Shown here: piece after piece, positions 38,801 to 46,698 of the stretch
How the letters are laid out: each line of letters starts with the position of its first letter
How positions within the stretch are numbered: the first letter of the stretch is position 1
Source of the DNA: Massilia sp. TS11
GTDB taxonomy: Bacteria > Pseudomonadota > Gammaproteobacteria > Burkholderiales > Burkholderiaceae_D
NCBI RefSeq assembly: GCF_022012445.1
Contig: NZ_JAKLTS010000012.1
Coordinates: 62,001-126,000, forward strand
Reading direction: 5' to 3'
Length of the DNA stretch: 64,000 nt
Position numbers and translations under genes: made by a program
The notes under the pieces: generated by a model
The model's input: only the letters and a program-made list of their open reading frames with translations
What the model was told of the DNA's origin: nothing
Databases searched by the model: none

Positions 38801-39401
38801 ACGCGAGGGCGCGCCGCGCAGCATCATCATCGCGATGACCGCCAACGCCCTCGATGGCGACCGCGAGAAGTGCCTGGCGGCCGGCATGGACGACTATCTG
38901 TCCAAGCCCTTCAAGACCCCGGAATTCGAGGCTACGCTGCGCCGCAATGCGCCGGCGGCGGCCTGGCAGCGCAGCCAGGCGCCGGCCGCACCGGCCCCGA
39001 CCCCGGCGCCGACAGCGGCGCCGCTGCCCGCCGCGCGCCCGCTGGCCAGTGCGCCGCCGCTGCGCAAGGGCAGTCAGTTCGACTACGCGGCCGCGCTGAC
39101 CCGGGTCGACCAGGAAGTGCTGGCCCTGCTGCTGCCGGACTTTCGCGCCAGCGCGCGCGCCCGCCTGGCCGGTCTGCGCGCCGCTCTGCAGGCCAATGAG
39201 CTGCGCCGCCTGCGCGACGAAGTGCATGCGCTGCGCGGCCTGCTCGGCAGCTTCGGGGCGGAACCGGCCGTGGCGATTGCGGCCGGCATCGAGCGCGACG
39301 TCACGGACGGCTGGCTGACCACCCTGTCGCTGCAGTTGAGTGCGCTCGAGGGCGAGGTCGGCGCCCTGCTGGCCCACCTCGACGCCCTGCCCGCTTCCTA
39401 G
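35838..39401 (+). CDS. Hybrid sensor histidine kinase: PAS-PAS-PAS-HisKA-HATPase-REC-REC-Hpt
   Basis: The 1187-residue protein lacks membrane helices. After an N-terminal helical region it has three PAS-like modules (about 145-270, 275-395, 400-520). A HisKA domain carries the phospho-acceptor in NMSHEIRTPMNG, and the ATPase domain has NLVGNAIKFTERG and GGSGLGLSITRRLV. Two receiver domains follow (CCVLDYAMPGLDG and LILMDLQMPVMGG). After a Pro/Ala-rich linker there is a C-terminal Hpt domain with the His of VHALRGLLGSFGA. The first receiver is preceded by LLVDDNATN and both keep their Asp. Coupling to the FIST gene suggests ligand sensing by the FIST protein. Confidence 0.95.
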   Translation: MHRTLARQLKRACGVENAAELASLLACAELAAGHPDLAPELRRFLLGLPDLAQRIDSTYEQYDRDLSLRTRSLELSSRELLAANRHMREDLDSRNRVLAALRQAVAALLAHGDSALALPAEDDLEGLSTLLHDLVRQQEARRIELANQRFAMDQHAIVSITDTSGKIIYVNDKFVEISGYPREELIGQNHRLINSNLHPPAFFADMWATISSGKVWNGEIRNLTRDGRHYWVAATIVPFLDEAGKPYQYIAIRTDVTERHRMAEQIAASEREYRGVVDNLNEVVYRTDCEGRWTFLNPAWERITGYTVAETLGRYANEFIWPDDRARARTVLSGLISRGTGNVRDDVRYCTKDGGLLWIDANAMVECDAAGQVIGLAGSLNDITAARQAKEELRANLDFVAALIEAIPLPLYVKDLAGRYLRLNKAFGEFFGVDAEAYLGKTAHELIGAEAAAEQQPRDTALLTAGGKQSYEAQIEVQGRRVDTLYSKSALQRADGSIYGLIGTILDISSRKEAERALLQAKEAAESSSRSKSEFLANMSHEIRTPMNGIIGMTELVLDSELEAGQRNHLEVVRASSHALLQIINDILDFSKIEAGKMSIEHVAFDLASLVTEALRALAVRAQEKGVELVLDADPELTGGVIGDPVRLRQILNNLVGNAIKFTERGEVVLRLRVHAQSSDGCELEIRVEDTGIGIPADKLEKIFEAFEQEDGSTTRRFGGSGLGLSITRRLVDLMGGSIDVSSQVGRGSCFRVLLPLACDPAAPALTSSAASSLLAGKTVLLVDDNATNLTILAACFARWGAATVSCASGEAAIDYCARPGADAVCCVLDYAMPGLDGLETARILARAGSRLPIILFSSIGMPTPADAPPAIRETLLKPASPRDLQAAVVRAIGAGASAPVRDPSAVPDAQAHLRCPPLRILLVEDNSLNQRLAQALLTRWGHQLVIANNGAEALAVHAREAFDLILMDLQMPVMGGVEATARIRAREREGAPRSIIIAMTANALDGDREKCLAAGMDDYLSKPFKTPEFEATLRRNAPAAAWQRSQAPAAPAPTPAPTAAPLPAARPLASAPPLRKGSQFDYAAALTRVDQEVLALLLPDFRASARARLAGLRAALQANELRRLRDEVHALRGLLGSFGAEPAVAIAAGIERDVTDGWLTTLSLQLSALEGEVGALLAHLDALPAS

Positions 39402-39407
39402 CGCGCG

Positions 39408-39436
39408 AAAAAAAAACCCGCCGGCCAGCAGGCGGG
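39408..39436 (-). terminator. Intrinsic terminator of the TonB receptor gene 39462-41735
   Basis: On the minus strand CCCGCC and GGCGGG pair around an 8-base loop and are followed by nine Ts (the A-run at 39416-39408 on the plus strand). It lies 25 bases after the receptor stop and immediately downstream of the convergent hybrid kinase gene. Confidence 0.88.
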
Positions 39437-39461
39437 CGGGTTGGCGCGACGCGCGGACGGC

Positions 39462-41735
39462 TTAGAAGTTCGCTTTGAACTGCAGGCCGTAGGTGCGCGG
39501 CTCGTTGACGATGCCGGTCAGGTTATTGAAGTCGATGGCGGCGACCACCTGCACCTTGTTGGTGATGTTGCGGCCATAGGCAGCCAGTTCATACTTGCCA
39601 TCAGCCCACTTGTAGCCGACACGCAGGCCGCCCTCGAGCAGGGACTTGGCCTTGTACTCCTTGGCTTCGTACAGGAACATGTTGTAGTCCGAACGGTAGC
39701 TCCAGTCGGTGTAGGCGTACAGCTCGCCCTCGCCGACATTGCGCGACCAGCGCAGCGTGAAGTTGGTGGTCCACTTCGGCGCGCGCGGCAGCGGGTTGCC
39801 GTTGATCAGAGCGACCGTGCCGCCGCCGACCGTGCGGGTCGGGTTGGTGACCGTGCACGGCGCGCCGCAGGGCGAGACGAACAGATTCGGGTCGCGGATC
39901 TCGGTGTCGTTGTAGGACGCGCCGATGGTGGCGCGCAGTTCATCCGACAGAATCGCCTGGGCGTCCAGTTCCACGCCCTGGCCGATGGCCTTGGCCGCGT
40001 TGACCAGACGGTTCTGGTTGACCGAGCCGGAACCGGCGGTCAGCTGCAGGTCCTTGACTTCATAGTGGAAGAAGGCGGCCGTCAGGCGGGCGCGGCGGTT
40101 GAACAGGTCCTGCTTGACGCCGGCTTCGAACGAGGTCGCGTGCTCGGAATTGGCCACCGAGATGGTGTCGCCGAACAGGATGCGGCCCTGGATCGAGGGT
40201 GCGCGGTAGCCGGTGGCCAGACGCGTGAACAGATTGGTGTCCTTGTCCAGCGTGTAGGTGGCGGCCAGGTCCCAGCTGGTGTTGTTGGCACGCGGGTGGG
40301 TAGTCAGGGGGCCGACGCCTTTCAGATCGTCAAACGGGTTCTGGGTGCGGATGGCGTCGAAGTCCTTCTTGTCGTCCGTGTAGCGGATGCCGGCGCGTAC
40401 TTTCAGCTCGGGGCTGACCTGGTAGTTGAGCGAGGCAAACGCGGCCCAGGACTTGGCGTGCTGGTGCTGCACGGCATAGCCATGCTGTTTATTGCCCGAG
40501 AAGGTCCAGAAGTTGAACGAGTCGACCTGGATGTCTTCCTTGAAGTAGTAGAGACCACCGATCCACTGCAGCGGGCCGGCGTAGTTCGATTCGACGCGGA
40601 ATTCCTGGGTGATCTGCTTCAGGTCCGGCAGACCGTCCGCGGTCTGCGAGTCGAACGGGATGACGGCCTTCTGGCTGCCGTAGTCGGGGCCCATCGGCGG
40701 GGCGTACACGGCGCCGAAGCCGCCATCGACGTCGCCCCAGCTGTAGTACTTGGCCTTGTCGTAGCCGGTAATCGAGTGCAGGGTCAGGTCGTCCAGGCTG
40801 TACTTCAGGCGCAGCACGGCGCCGTGCGATTGCAGGGTCTGGACGTTGCCGCCGTCGGTCGGGTAGTAGTCGTAGCGGAAGCCGTCGACCAGCTCGTTCG
40901 TGCCCTTCTTGATGATGTTGGCGCGGAACAGGGTCGCATTGCCCTTGTAGTCGCGGCCGTGCAGGTTCAGGTTGGCCGTCAGCTTGTCGTCCTTGTACTG
41001 GAACTGGATGCGGGCGGCCTTGTCGTTATAGCCTTCCAGATCGTGCACGGGCGAATTCGGGTTCGGATTGTGCACGCGGTCGCCGCGGTGCTGGTCGAGC
41101 ACCGAGACGCGCATCGCCCAGTTCTTGTCGAGCGGGAGGTTGAGCGCGGCTTCGGCATTGATCGTGCTGTCCTTGCCGAAGCCAAAGTTGCCATAGCCTT
41201 CCAGCTTGCTGGTCGGCTTGGTCGAGTCGAACTTGATCACGCCGGCCGGGCTGTTGCGGCCGAACAGGGTGCCCTGGGGACCGCGCAGCACCTCGACCTG
41301 GTCGACGTCGAACACCGGGAAGCCTTTCAGGATCGGCGACTCCTGCACCACGTCGTCGTACACCAGGCCGACCGGCTGCGAGGCATTGAGGTCGAAGTCG
41401 GTGTTGCCCAGGCCGCGGATATAAAAGCGCGGGAAGGTGCGGCCGAAGTCCGATTCCACGTTCAGCGAAGGCGTGCGACCCGCCATGAAGCGGATGTCCT
41501 GGCCGGCGGCGGTGACGGCGTCGAGCTTCTCGCCCTTCATCGTCGAAATCGCCATCGGCACGTCCTTGATGTTCTCCGAGCGGCGCTGGGCCGTCACGAT
41601 CACGGTTTCGAGCTGGCCGGCCTGGGCCTTGTCCTCGGCGGCCTTGGCTTCTTCAGCCCAGGCCCCGTGCAGGGGAAACGCGGCGCCGACGGCGAGCGCC
41701 AGCAGGGTTCGGTGGTGGAGCGGGGTCTTCTTCAT
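39462..41735 (-). CDS. TonB-dependent outer-membrane receptor
   Basis: The 757-residue protein has a signal peptide (MKKTPLHHRTLLALAVGAAFPLHGAWA), a TonB-box-like ETVIVTAQRRS, and a plug domain (about 50-170) with FYIRGLGNTDF and QVEVLRGPQGTLFGRNSPAGVI. A beta-barrel follows, ending in YGLQFKANF with terminal Phe. ATG 41735 is preceded by GGGAA; the in-frame ATG 41771 has no such signal. The ligand is unknown. The next block to the right is the nucleoside ABC importer, and its promoter shares motifs with the second TonB receptor and xapA. Confidence 0.93.
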   Translation of the reverse strand: MKKTPLHHRTLLALAVGAAFPLHGAWAEEAKAAEDKAQAGQLETVIVTAQRRSENIKDVPMAISTMKGEKLDAVTAAGQDIRFMAGRTPSLNVESDFGRTFPRFYIRGLGNTDFDLNASQPVGLVYDDVVQESPILKGFPVFDVDQVEVLRGPQGTLFGRNSPAGVIKFDSTKPTSKLEGYGNFGFGKDSTINAEAALNLPLDKNWAMRVSVLDQHRGDRVHNPNPNSPVHDLEGYNDKAARIQFQYKDDKLTANLNLHGRDYKGNATLFRANIIKKGTNELVDGFRYDYYPTDGGNVQTLQSHGAVLRLKYSLDDLTLHSITGYDKAKYYSWGDVDGGFGAVYAPPMGPDYGSQKAVIPFDSQTADGLPDLKQITQEFRVESNYAGPLQWIGGLYYFKEDIQVDSFNFWTFSGNKQHGYAVQHQHAKSWAAFASLNYQVSPELKVRAGIRYTDDKKDFDAIRTQNPFDDLKGVGPLTTHPRANNTSWDLAATYTLDKDTNLFTRLATGYRAPSIQGRILFGDTISVANSEHATSFEAGVKQDLFNRRARLTAAFFHYEVKDLQLTAGSGSVNQNRLVNAAKAIGQGVELDAQAILSDELRATIGASYNDTEIRDPNLFVSPCGAPCTVTNPTRTVGGGTVALINGNPLPRAPKWTTNFTLRWSRNVGEGELYAYTDWSYRSDYNMFLYEAKEYKAKSLLEGGLRVGYKWADGKYELAAYGRNITNKVQVVAAIDFNNLTGIVNEPRTYGLQFKANF

Positions 41736-42105
41736 GGGCTTTCCCTTCTCAAAACTGAACACAGTGAGCAAACATCCTAACTTGATTGTTTTGCCACGTG
41801 GTCAGAAAGACGATCATTTTTATTTATAGCTTTTTCGAATGAATTGGCAAAATAATTCATATTTGCCCACTCTATCCAAGCTGTTGCATAGTTTGTGGCC
41901 TTGGCTGCGGCCAAGGGCGGCTTTGTTGCACCGCCACAAAACCCGGCACTCTACTCTGGAAAGCGCCGTTTCCGCAAATCGTGAACGCCCTCGGCCGCGT
42001 GAATGTTTTTCATGCCGACCGGGCGATGATGTTTTTTAGCAGCAACAAGCGCGCGCTTGGCGACAAATCGCCGCACGCGCACTTGTCGTAAATTTGAGAC
42101 ACCGC
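41736..42105. promoter_or_regulatory. 370-bp divergent region with TonB receptor promoter and GGCAAA inverted repeat
   Basis: On the minus strand TTGCCA (41850-41845), 16 bases and TATAAA (41828-41823) make a plausible receptor promoter. GGCAAA (41846-41851) and TTTGCC (41862-41867) form an inverted repeat over and beyond the -35, a likely operator. ATTTATAGCTTTT at 41822-41834 is repeated exactly at 59992-60004 near the other TonB receptor. A structured element at 41892-41940 is listed separately. From about 41941 to 42105 I see no clear feature apart from the weakly signalled start of the next gene. Confidence 0.5.
41892..41940. other. 49-base element able to fold as a three-way junction
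   Basis: TTTGTG (41892-41897) pairs with CACAAA (41935-41940). Inside it CCTTGG pairs with CCAAGG around a CTGCGG loop (41899-41916), and GCGG pairs with CCGC around a 10-base loop (41917-41934). All stems are perfect. It could be a structured RNA, a regulator site, or the remnant of a mobile-element end, because GGCTTTGTTGCA resembles some insertion-sequence termini. No transposase is present. Confidence 0.35.
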
Positions 42106-42978
42106 ATGCCCGCCATCGCCAATTTTTCGCGCCTGGAAAGCGTGGCCGCCGCCGGCCAGCAGCTCTGGCGCGTGCTCGAGGACCCGGCCACGCCCGCCCC
42201 CGGCGCCGATGGCCTGTGGCTGCGCCGTCTGCCCGATCCCGCCGTCGTGCGCGCCCTGTGCGCCAGCCTGCAGGCGCGCCACCGCGACAGCCGCGGCCAG
42301 GCCGGCCTGGTGGCCGTGGCGGCCGCGCCCGAGCGCGCGCTGGCCCTGTGGCAGGCCCTGGCTCAGCCGAATCTGATGCTCGCTCTGCCGGCCTCGGCCG
42401 AGGGCCTGGCCGCCCTCGAAGCCTTGAGCGCGGCCGGCGCCAATACCCTGCTCTACCTGGCCACCACGCCGGCCCAGCGCGCCGCCGCGCGCGCCGCCCA
42501 CCGGCGCGGGCTCGGACGCCGCCTCGAACAGGGCCTGCCCCTGCACCCCATCGCCAGCCTGATCGCGCCGCCCCTGGCCGCGCTCGACGCCGCCATCGAC
42601 GCCGAACTGCCGCCCAGCGGGGCCGCCCTGCGCGGCCAGTGTGCGCTGGCGTGCGCCCGGCTGGCCGTGGCTGAACTGGCCGAGGACAGCAGCTTTGCCG
42701 TGTTCCGCGCGCTCGGCGCCGCGCCCCAGCGCCTGCTATGGGAAGCCGGCGCGCCCTACCGCGACGCCCTGATCCTGCCCGACACCGTATGTGCGCTCGA
42801 CGCCGCCGGCTGGGCGCACTGGCCGCCGGCCAGCGCCAGCCTGCCGCCCCTGGCCGCGGCCCAGGCCACCCTGGCCCAACTGCGCCGGCATGGGATCGAC
42901 CTCGATACAATCGGTAACCAACTGCTGGGCCCGGGCCTGCGACAATCGGAGCTGAATTTACGGCCGCTGCTTGCCTAA
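42106..42978 (+). CDS. Degenerate transaldolase-fold protein (catalytic Lys replaced)
   Basis: The 290-residue protein keeps the layout of transaldolase. PNLMLALPASAEGLAALEAL matches the family segment PNxMxKxPATxEGxxAIEEL. GANTLLYLATTPAQRAAA matches the NVTLLFS segment. GLGRRLEQGLPLHPIASLIAPPLAALDAAIDAEL matches the SVASFFVSRVD region, and QRLLWEAGAPYRDALILPDTVCALD matches QRLLWAST...TVNT. The Schiff-base Lys position is Ala93, so classical catalysis seems lost. It lies just upstream of the nucleoside importer. ATG 42106 is preferred over TTG 42094; no clear ribosome site exists for either. Confidence 0.68.
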   Translation: MPAIANFSRLESVAAAGQQLWRVLEDPATPAPGADGLWLRRLPDPAVVRALCASLQARHRDSRGQAGLVAVAAAPERALALWQALAQPNLMLALPASAEGLAALEALSAAGANTLLYLATTPAQRAAARAAHRRGLGRRLEQGLPLHPIASLIAPPLAALDAAIDAELPPSGAALRGQCALACARLAVAELAEDSSFAVFRALGAAPQRLLWEAGAPYRDALILPDTVCALDAAGWAHWPPASASLPPLAAAQATLAQLRRHGIDLDTIGNQLLGPGLRQSELNLRPLLA

Positions 42979-43023
42979 GCGCCGAGAAGCTCACACAATA
43001 TGCAATCTTCCTGGAGCGATTTC

Positions 43024-44019
43024 ATGAAAGTTAAACAACTCTGCCTGTCTCTGGCCGCCCTCGGCCTGGCCTTCAGCGCCCACGCCGCCGATCCCAAGCT
43101 GGGCATCGTCTATGATGCCGGCGGCAAGTTCGACAAGTCCTTCAACCAGTCGGCCTTCGAAGGCGCCGAGCGCTTCAAGAAGGACACCAAGATCGGCTTC
43201 ATCGAAGTCCAGGCGTCCAGCGACACCCAGTCCGAGCAGATGCTGCGCAGCCTGGCGCGCAAGAACCTCGATCTGATCGCCGCGATCGGCTTCTCCCAGG
43301 CCCAGGCCGTGGAAAAAGTCGCGGCCGAATTCCCCAAGGTGCGCTTCGTCCTGATCGACGCCGTCGCCAAGGGCCCGAACGTGAACTCGGTGCTGTTCAA
43401 GGAAGAAGAAGGCTCCTACGTGGTCGGCGTGGCCGCCGCCCTCGTGTCGAAGTCGAAGAAGCTCGGCTTCGTCGGCGGCATGGACATCCCCCTGATCCGC
43501 ACCTTCGCCTGCGGCTACGCCCAGGGCGCGAAAGCGGTCGACAAGAAGATCGAGGTCTACTCGAACATGGTCGGCACCACCGCCGCCGCCTGGAATGACC
43601 CGAACAAGGGCGGCGAACTGGCCATCGCCCAGTTCGACAAGGGCGCCGACGTGGTGTTCGCCGTGGCCGGCGGCTCCGGCCTGGGCGCGCTGCGCAAGGC
43701 CAAGGAAAAGAACAAGCTGGCCATCGGCGTCGACTCCAACCAGAACAACCTCTACCCGGGCAATATGCTGACCTCGATGGTCAAGCACGTCGACAATGCC
43801 GTGTATGACGCCTTCATGCAGATGAAGAACGGCAGCTGGAAGGCGGGCGTCGTCTACAAGGGCCTGAAGGAAGGCGGGGTCGACTGGGCGCTCGACAAGG
43901 ACAACCGCAGCCTGATCTCGCCCGAGGTCGAAAAGAAAGTCAACAGCGTCAAAACCGACATCATCAACGGCAAGATCAAGGTGGTCGACTACCGCGCCAC
44001 CGGCAGCTGCCCGGTGTAA
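43024..44019 (+). CDS. BMP-family ABC transporter substrate-binding protein (nucleoside-type)
   Basis: The 331-residue protein has a signal peptide (MKVKQLCLSLAALGLAFSAHA). The basic membrane protein fold follows, with KLGIVYDAGGKFDKSFNQSAFEGAERF, a hallmark opening, then GFVGGMDIPLIRTFACGYAQGAK and the ligand-site region VVFAVAGGSGLGAL. BMP proteins typically bind purine or pyrimidine nucleosides. GGAG precedes ATG 43024. The ATPase and two permeases follow, making a complete importer. Confidence 0.94.
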   Translation: MKVKQLCLSLAALGLAFSAHAADPKLGIVYDAGGKFDKSFNQSAFEGAERFKKDTKIGFIEVQASSDTQSEQMLRSLARKNLDLIAAIGFSQAQAVEKVAAEFPKVRFVLIDAVAKGPNVNSVLFKEEEGSYVVGVAAALVSKSKKLGFVGGMDIPLIRTFACGYAQGAKAVDKKIEVYSNMVGTTAAAWNDPNKGGELAIAQFDKGADVVFAVAGGSGLGALRKAKEKNKLAIGVDSNQNNLYPGNMLTSMVKHVDNAVYDAFMQMKNGSWKAGVVYKGLKEGGVDWALDKDNRSLISPEVEKKVNSVKTDIINGKIKVVDYRATGSCPV

Positions 44020-44086
44020 TTTTCAATCATGCTCAGCCGACAGCGCGCTGCCTCGGTGGCGCGCTGTTGCATTTCACAGGGAACCT

Positions 44087-45616
44087 ATGCAGCCAGCCGT
44101 AGAATTTCGCAGCATTAGCAAGGCCTTCGGGGCCGTGCAGGCGAACGCCGACGTCAGCTTCTCCATCGCCAAGGGCTCGATCCACGGCGTGATCGGGGAA
44201 AACGGCGCCGGCAAGTCGACCCTGATGAGCATCCTGTACGGCTACTACCAGGCCGACAGCGGCCAGATCCTGCTCGACGGCCAGGCGCGCAGCATTCCCA
44301 ATTCGCATGCGGCGATCGGGCTCGGGATCGGCATGGTCCACCAGCACTTCATGCTGGTCGATAATTTCACCGTGCTCGACAACGTGATGCTCGGCGCCGA
44401 GGGCGGCATCCAGCTGGCCAGCCAGCGCGCCGCCGTCGAAGCCAGACTGCGCGAGATCTGCGCCACCTACCAGCTCGAACTCGATCCGCTGGCGAAAATC
44501 GAAGACCTGTCGGTTGGCGCCCAGCAGCGCGTCGAAATTCTCAAGCAGATCTACCGCAGCGCCAATATCCTGATCCTCGACGAGCCGACCGCGGTGCTGA
44601 CGGCCCAGGAAACGGCGTCGCTGTTCCAGATCCTGCGCCTGTTCAAGGAGCAGGGCAAAACCATCATCCTGATCACCCACAAGCTGCAGGAGATCATGGA
44701 CATCACCGACGAGGTGACCGTGATGCGCGCCGGCCGCGTGGCCGGGGCGGTGCGCACGGCCGAGACCAGCAAGGAAGCGCTGGCCAATCTGATGGTCGGC
44801 CGCCCGATCCAGAACGAACTGCCGCGCGCGCCCTACAAGCCGGGCGCCAGCGTGCTCGAAGTAAGCGGCCTGCAGCTGCGCGACGCCCACGGCGTGCAGC
44901 TGCTGCGCGACATCAACTTCTCGATCCGCGCCGGCGAGATCGTCGCCATCGCCGGGGTCTCCGGCAATGGCCAGAGCGAACTGATGGCCATTCTGGCCGG
45001 CATGCGCCTGCCCAGCGCCGGCCAGGTGCGCTTCCTCGGCCAGGCCCTGCCCTATGCCGGGCGCAAGGATGCCGACGGCCTGCCCAAGACCTTCCGCGAC
45101 CTCGGCATCGGGCATGTGCCCGAAGACCGCCTGCGCGACGGCGTGATCAAGGACTTCTCGGTCATGCAGAACACCGTGTTCGGCTACCAGGACCGGGTCA
45201 CCAAGGCCGGCGGCCTGTTCGATTTCAAGGCCATCGCGGCGCGCTGCGCGGGCCTGCTGAAAGCCTTCGACGTGCGCCCGAATAATCCCGATCTGCGCAT
45301 CGGCCTGCTCTCGGGCGGCAACCAGCAGAAGGTGGTGATCGCGCGCGAAGTGCTGGCCCAGCCCAAGCTGCTGCTGGTCGGCCAGCCCACGCGCGGGGTC
45401 GACATCGGCACCATCGAAGCCATCCACACAGAACTGCTGCGCCTGCGCGACGCCGGCGTGGCCATCCTGCTGGTCTCGGTCGAACTCGAGGAAGTGCGCG
45501 CGCTGGCCGACCGCATCATCGTCATGTCGGGCGGCGCCATCACCGGCGAACTGGCCATCGACGAATTCGACACCACGCGAATCGGCCTCCTGATGGGAGG
45601 CATGCACAAATCATGA
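44087..45616 (+). CDS. ABC transporter ATP-binding protein, double-domain nucleoside/sugar type
   Basis: The 509-residue protein fuses two ABC domains. The first has Walker A GENGAGKST, signature-like LSVGAQQRVEIL and Walker B LILDEPTAVL. The second has a degenerate Walker A (GVSGNGQSE), a good signature LLSGGNQQKVVIAREV and a Walker B-like LLLVGQPTRGVD. This asymmetry is normal for sugar- and nucleoside-type importers. It is coupled to the following permease by an ATGA overlap. Confidence 0.95.
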   Translation: MQPAVEFRSISKAFGAVQANADVSFSIAKGSIHGVIGENGAGKSTLMSILYGYYQADSGQILLDGQARSIPNSHAAIGLGIGMVHQHFMLVDNFTVLDNVMLGAEGGIQLASQRAAVEARLREICATYQLELDPLAKIEDLSVGAQQRVEILKQIYRSANILILDEPTAVLTAQETASLFQILRLFKEQGKTIILITHKLQEIMDITDEVTVMRAGRVAGAVRTAETSKEALANLMVGRPIQNELPRAPYKPGASVLEVSGLQLRDAHGVQLLRDINFSIRAGEIVAIAGVSGNGQSELMAILAGMRLPSAGQVRFLGQALPYAGRKDADGLPKTFRDLGIGHVPEDRLRDGVIKDFSVMQNTVFGYQDRVTKAGGLFDFKAIAARCAGLLKAFDVRPNNPDLRIGLLSGGNQQKVVIAREVLAQPKLLLVGQPTRGVDIGTIEAIHTELLRLRDAGVAILLVSVELEEVRALADRIIVMSGGAITGELAIDEFDTTRIGLLMGGMHKS

Positions 45617-46695
45617 AAACCACTGAATTGCCGCGCTGGGCTTCCGGCGTCGTCCTGCCCCTGCTGAACCTGTTCTCGGCCCTGCTGGTCGCGGCCGGCG
45701 TGATCGTGCTGCTCGGCGAGTCGCCGCTCGAATCCCTGCAGATCCTGATCGAATCGGCCGTCCTCAATCCCGAGGGCCTCGGCTATACCCTGTTCTACGC
45801 TTCGACCTTCATCTTCACCGGCCTGTCGGTCTCGATCGCGATGAAGGCGGGGCTGTTCAACATCGGCAGCGAAGGCCAGCTGTATATCGGCGGGCTCGGC
45901 CTGACCCTGGTCATGCTCAGCTGCGACCAGATGCTGCCCGGCTTCCTGCTGATTCCGGCCGCCATGGCCGGGGCCGCCGCGTTCGGCGCCCTGTGGGCCT
46001 GGCTGCCCGGCTATCTGCAGGCCAAGCGCGGCAGCCACATCGTGGTCACGACGATCATGTTCAACTACATCGCCTCGACCCTGATGAACTTCATCATCGT
46101 CAAGTACATGATCCCGGAAGGCCAGCTCAATCCGGCCTCGCGCGCCTTCGCCGAGGCGGGCGCCATGCCGCGCCTGGCCAGCTTCCTGCCGCAGCTGGGC
46201 GACACCCCGCTGAATGTGTCCTTCCTGCTGGCCATCGCCGCCCTGATCGTGTACGGCGTCGTGGTCTGGCGCACCAGCTGGGGCTACAGCCTGCGCGCCA
46301 CCGGCCTCAATCAGAACGCGGCCCACTACGCGGGCGTGCGCATCAGCCGCATGATCATCGTCGCCATGCTGATCTCGGGCGCCCTGGCCGGCCTCGGCGC
46401 CGTCAATTCGATCATGGGCTCGACCCACTACCTGAGCCTGAACTTCCCGGCCGGGGCCGGCTTCATCGGCATCGCCATCGCCCTGATGGGGCGCCAGCAT
46501 CCGGTCGGCATCTTCTTCTCGGCCGTGCTGTTCGGCGCCTTGATCCAGGGCGGGCTCGACCTGTCGGTGATGAAGTCGAATATCCCGCAGGAGACCTTCG
46601 TCTTCATCCAGGGCCTGATCATCCTGTTCTGCGGCGCCATGGAAAATCTGTACGCGCCTGCCATTCTGGCCTTCCTCAATCGTCGCAAGGGTTAA
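45613..46695 (+). CDS. ABC transporter permease (nucleoside importer, first subunit)
   Basis: The 360-residue polytopic protein of the BPD_transp_2 family has about eight to ten membrane helices. It carries the conserved FNIGSEGQLYIGGLG segment and the EAA-like GLNQNAAHYAGVRISRMIIVAMLISGALAGLGA coupling region. It pairs with the next permease, as in the YufP/YufQ or NupB/NupC-type nucleoside importers. It overlaps the ATPase gene by 4 bases. Confidence 0.95.
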   Translation: MKTTELPRWASGVVLPLLNLFSALLVAAGVIVLLGESPLESLQILIESAVLNPEGLGYTLFYASTFIFTGLSVSIAMKAGLFNIGSEGQLYIGGLGLTLVMLSCDQMLPGFLLIPAAMAGAAAFGALWAWLPGYLQAKRGSHIVVTTIMFNYIASTLMNFIIVKYMIPEGQLNPASRAFAEAGAMPRLASFLPQLGDTPLNVSFLLAIAALIVYGVVVWRTSWGYSLRATGLNQNAAHYAGVRISRMIIVAMLISGALAGLGAVNSIMGSTHYLSLNFPAGAGFIGIAIALMGRQHPVGIFFSAVLFGALIQGGLDLSVMKSNIPQETFVFIQGLIILFCGAMENLYAPAILAFLNRRKG

Positions 46696-46698
46696 GCC

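Noticed and set aside
41910-41930. IS6- or IS5-type insertion-sequence end
   Set aside because: The match is about 12 bases to remembered terminal-repeat styles. No transposase, partner end or target duplication is visible.
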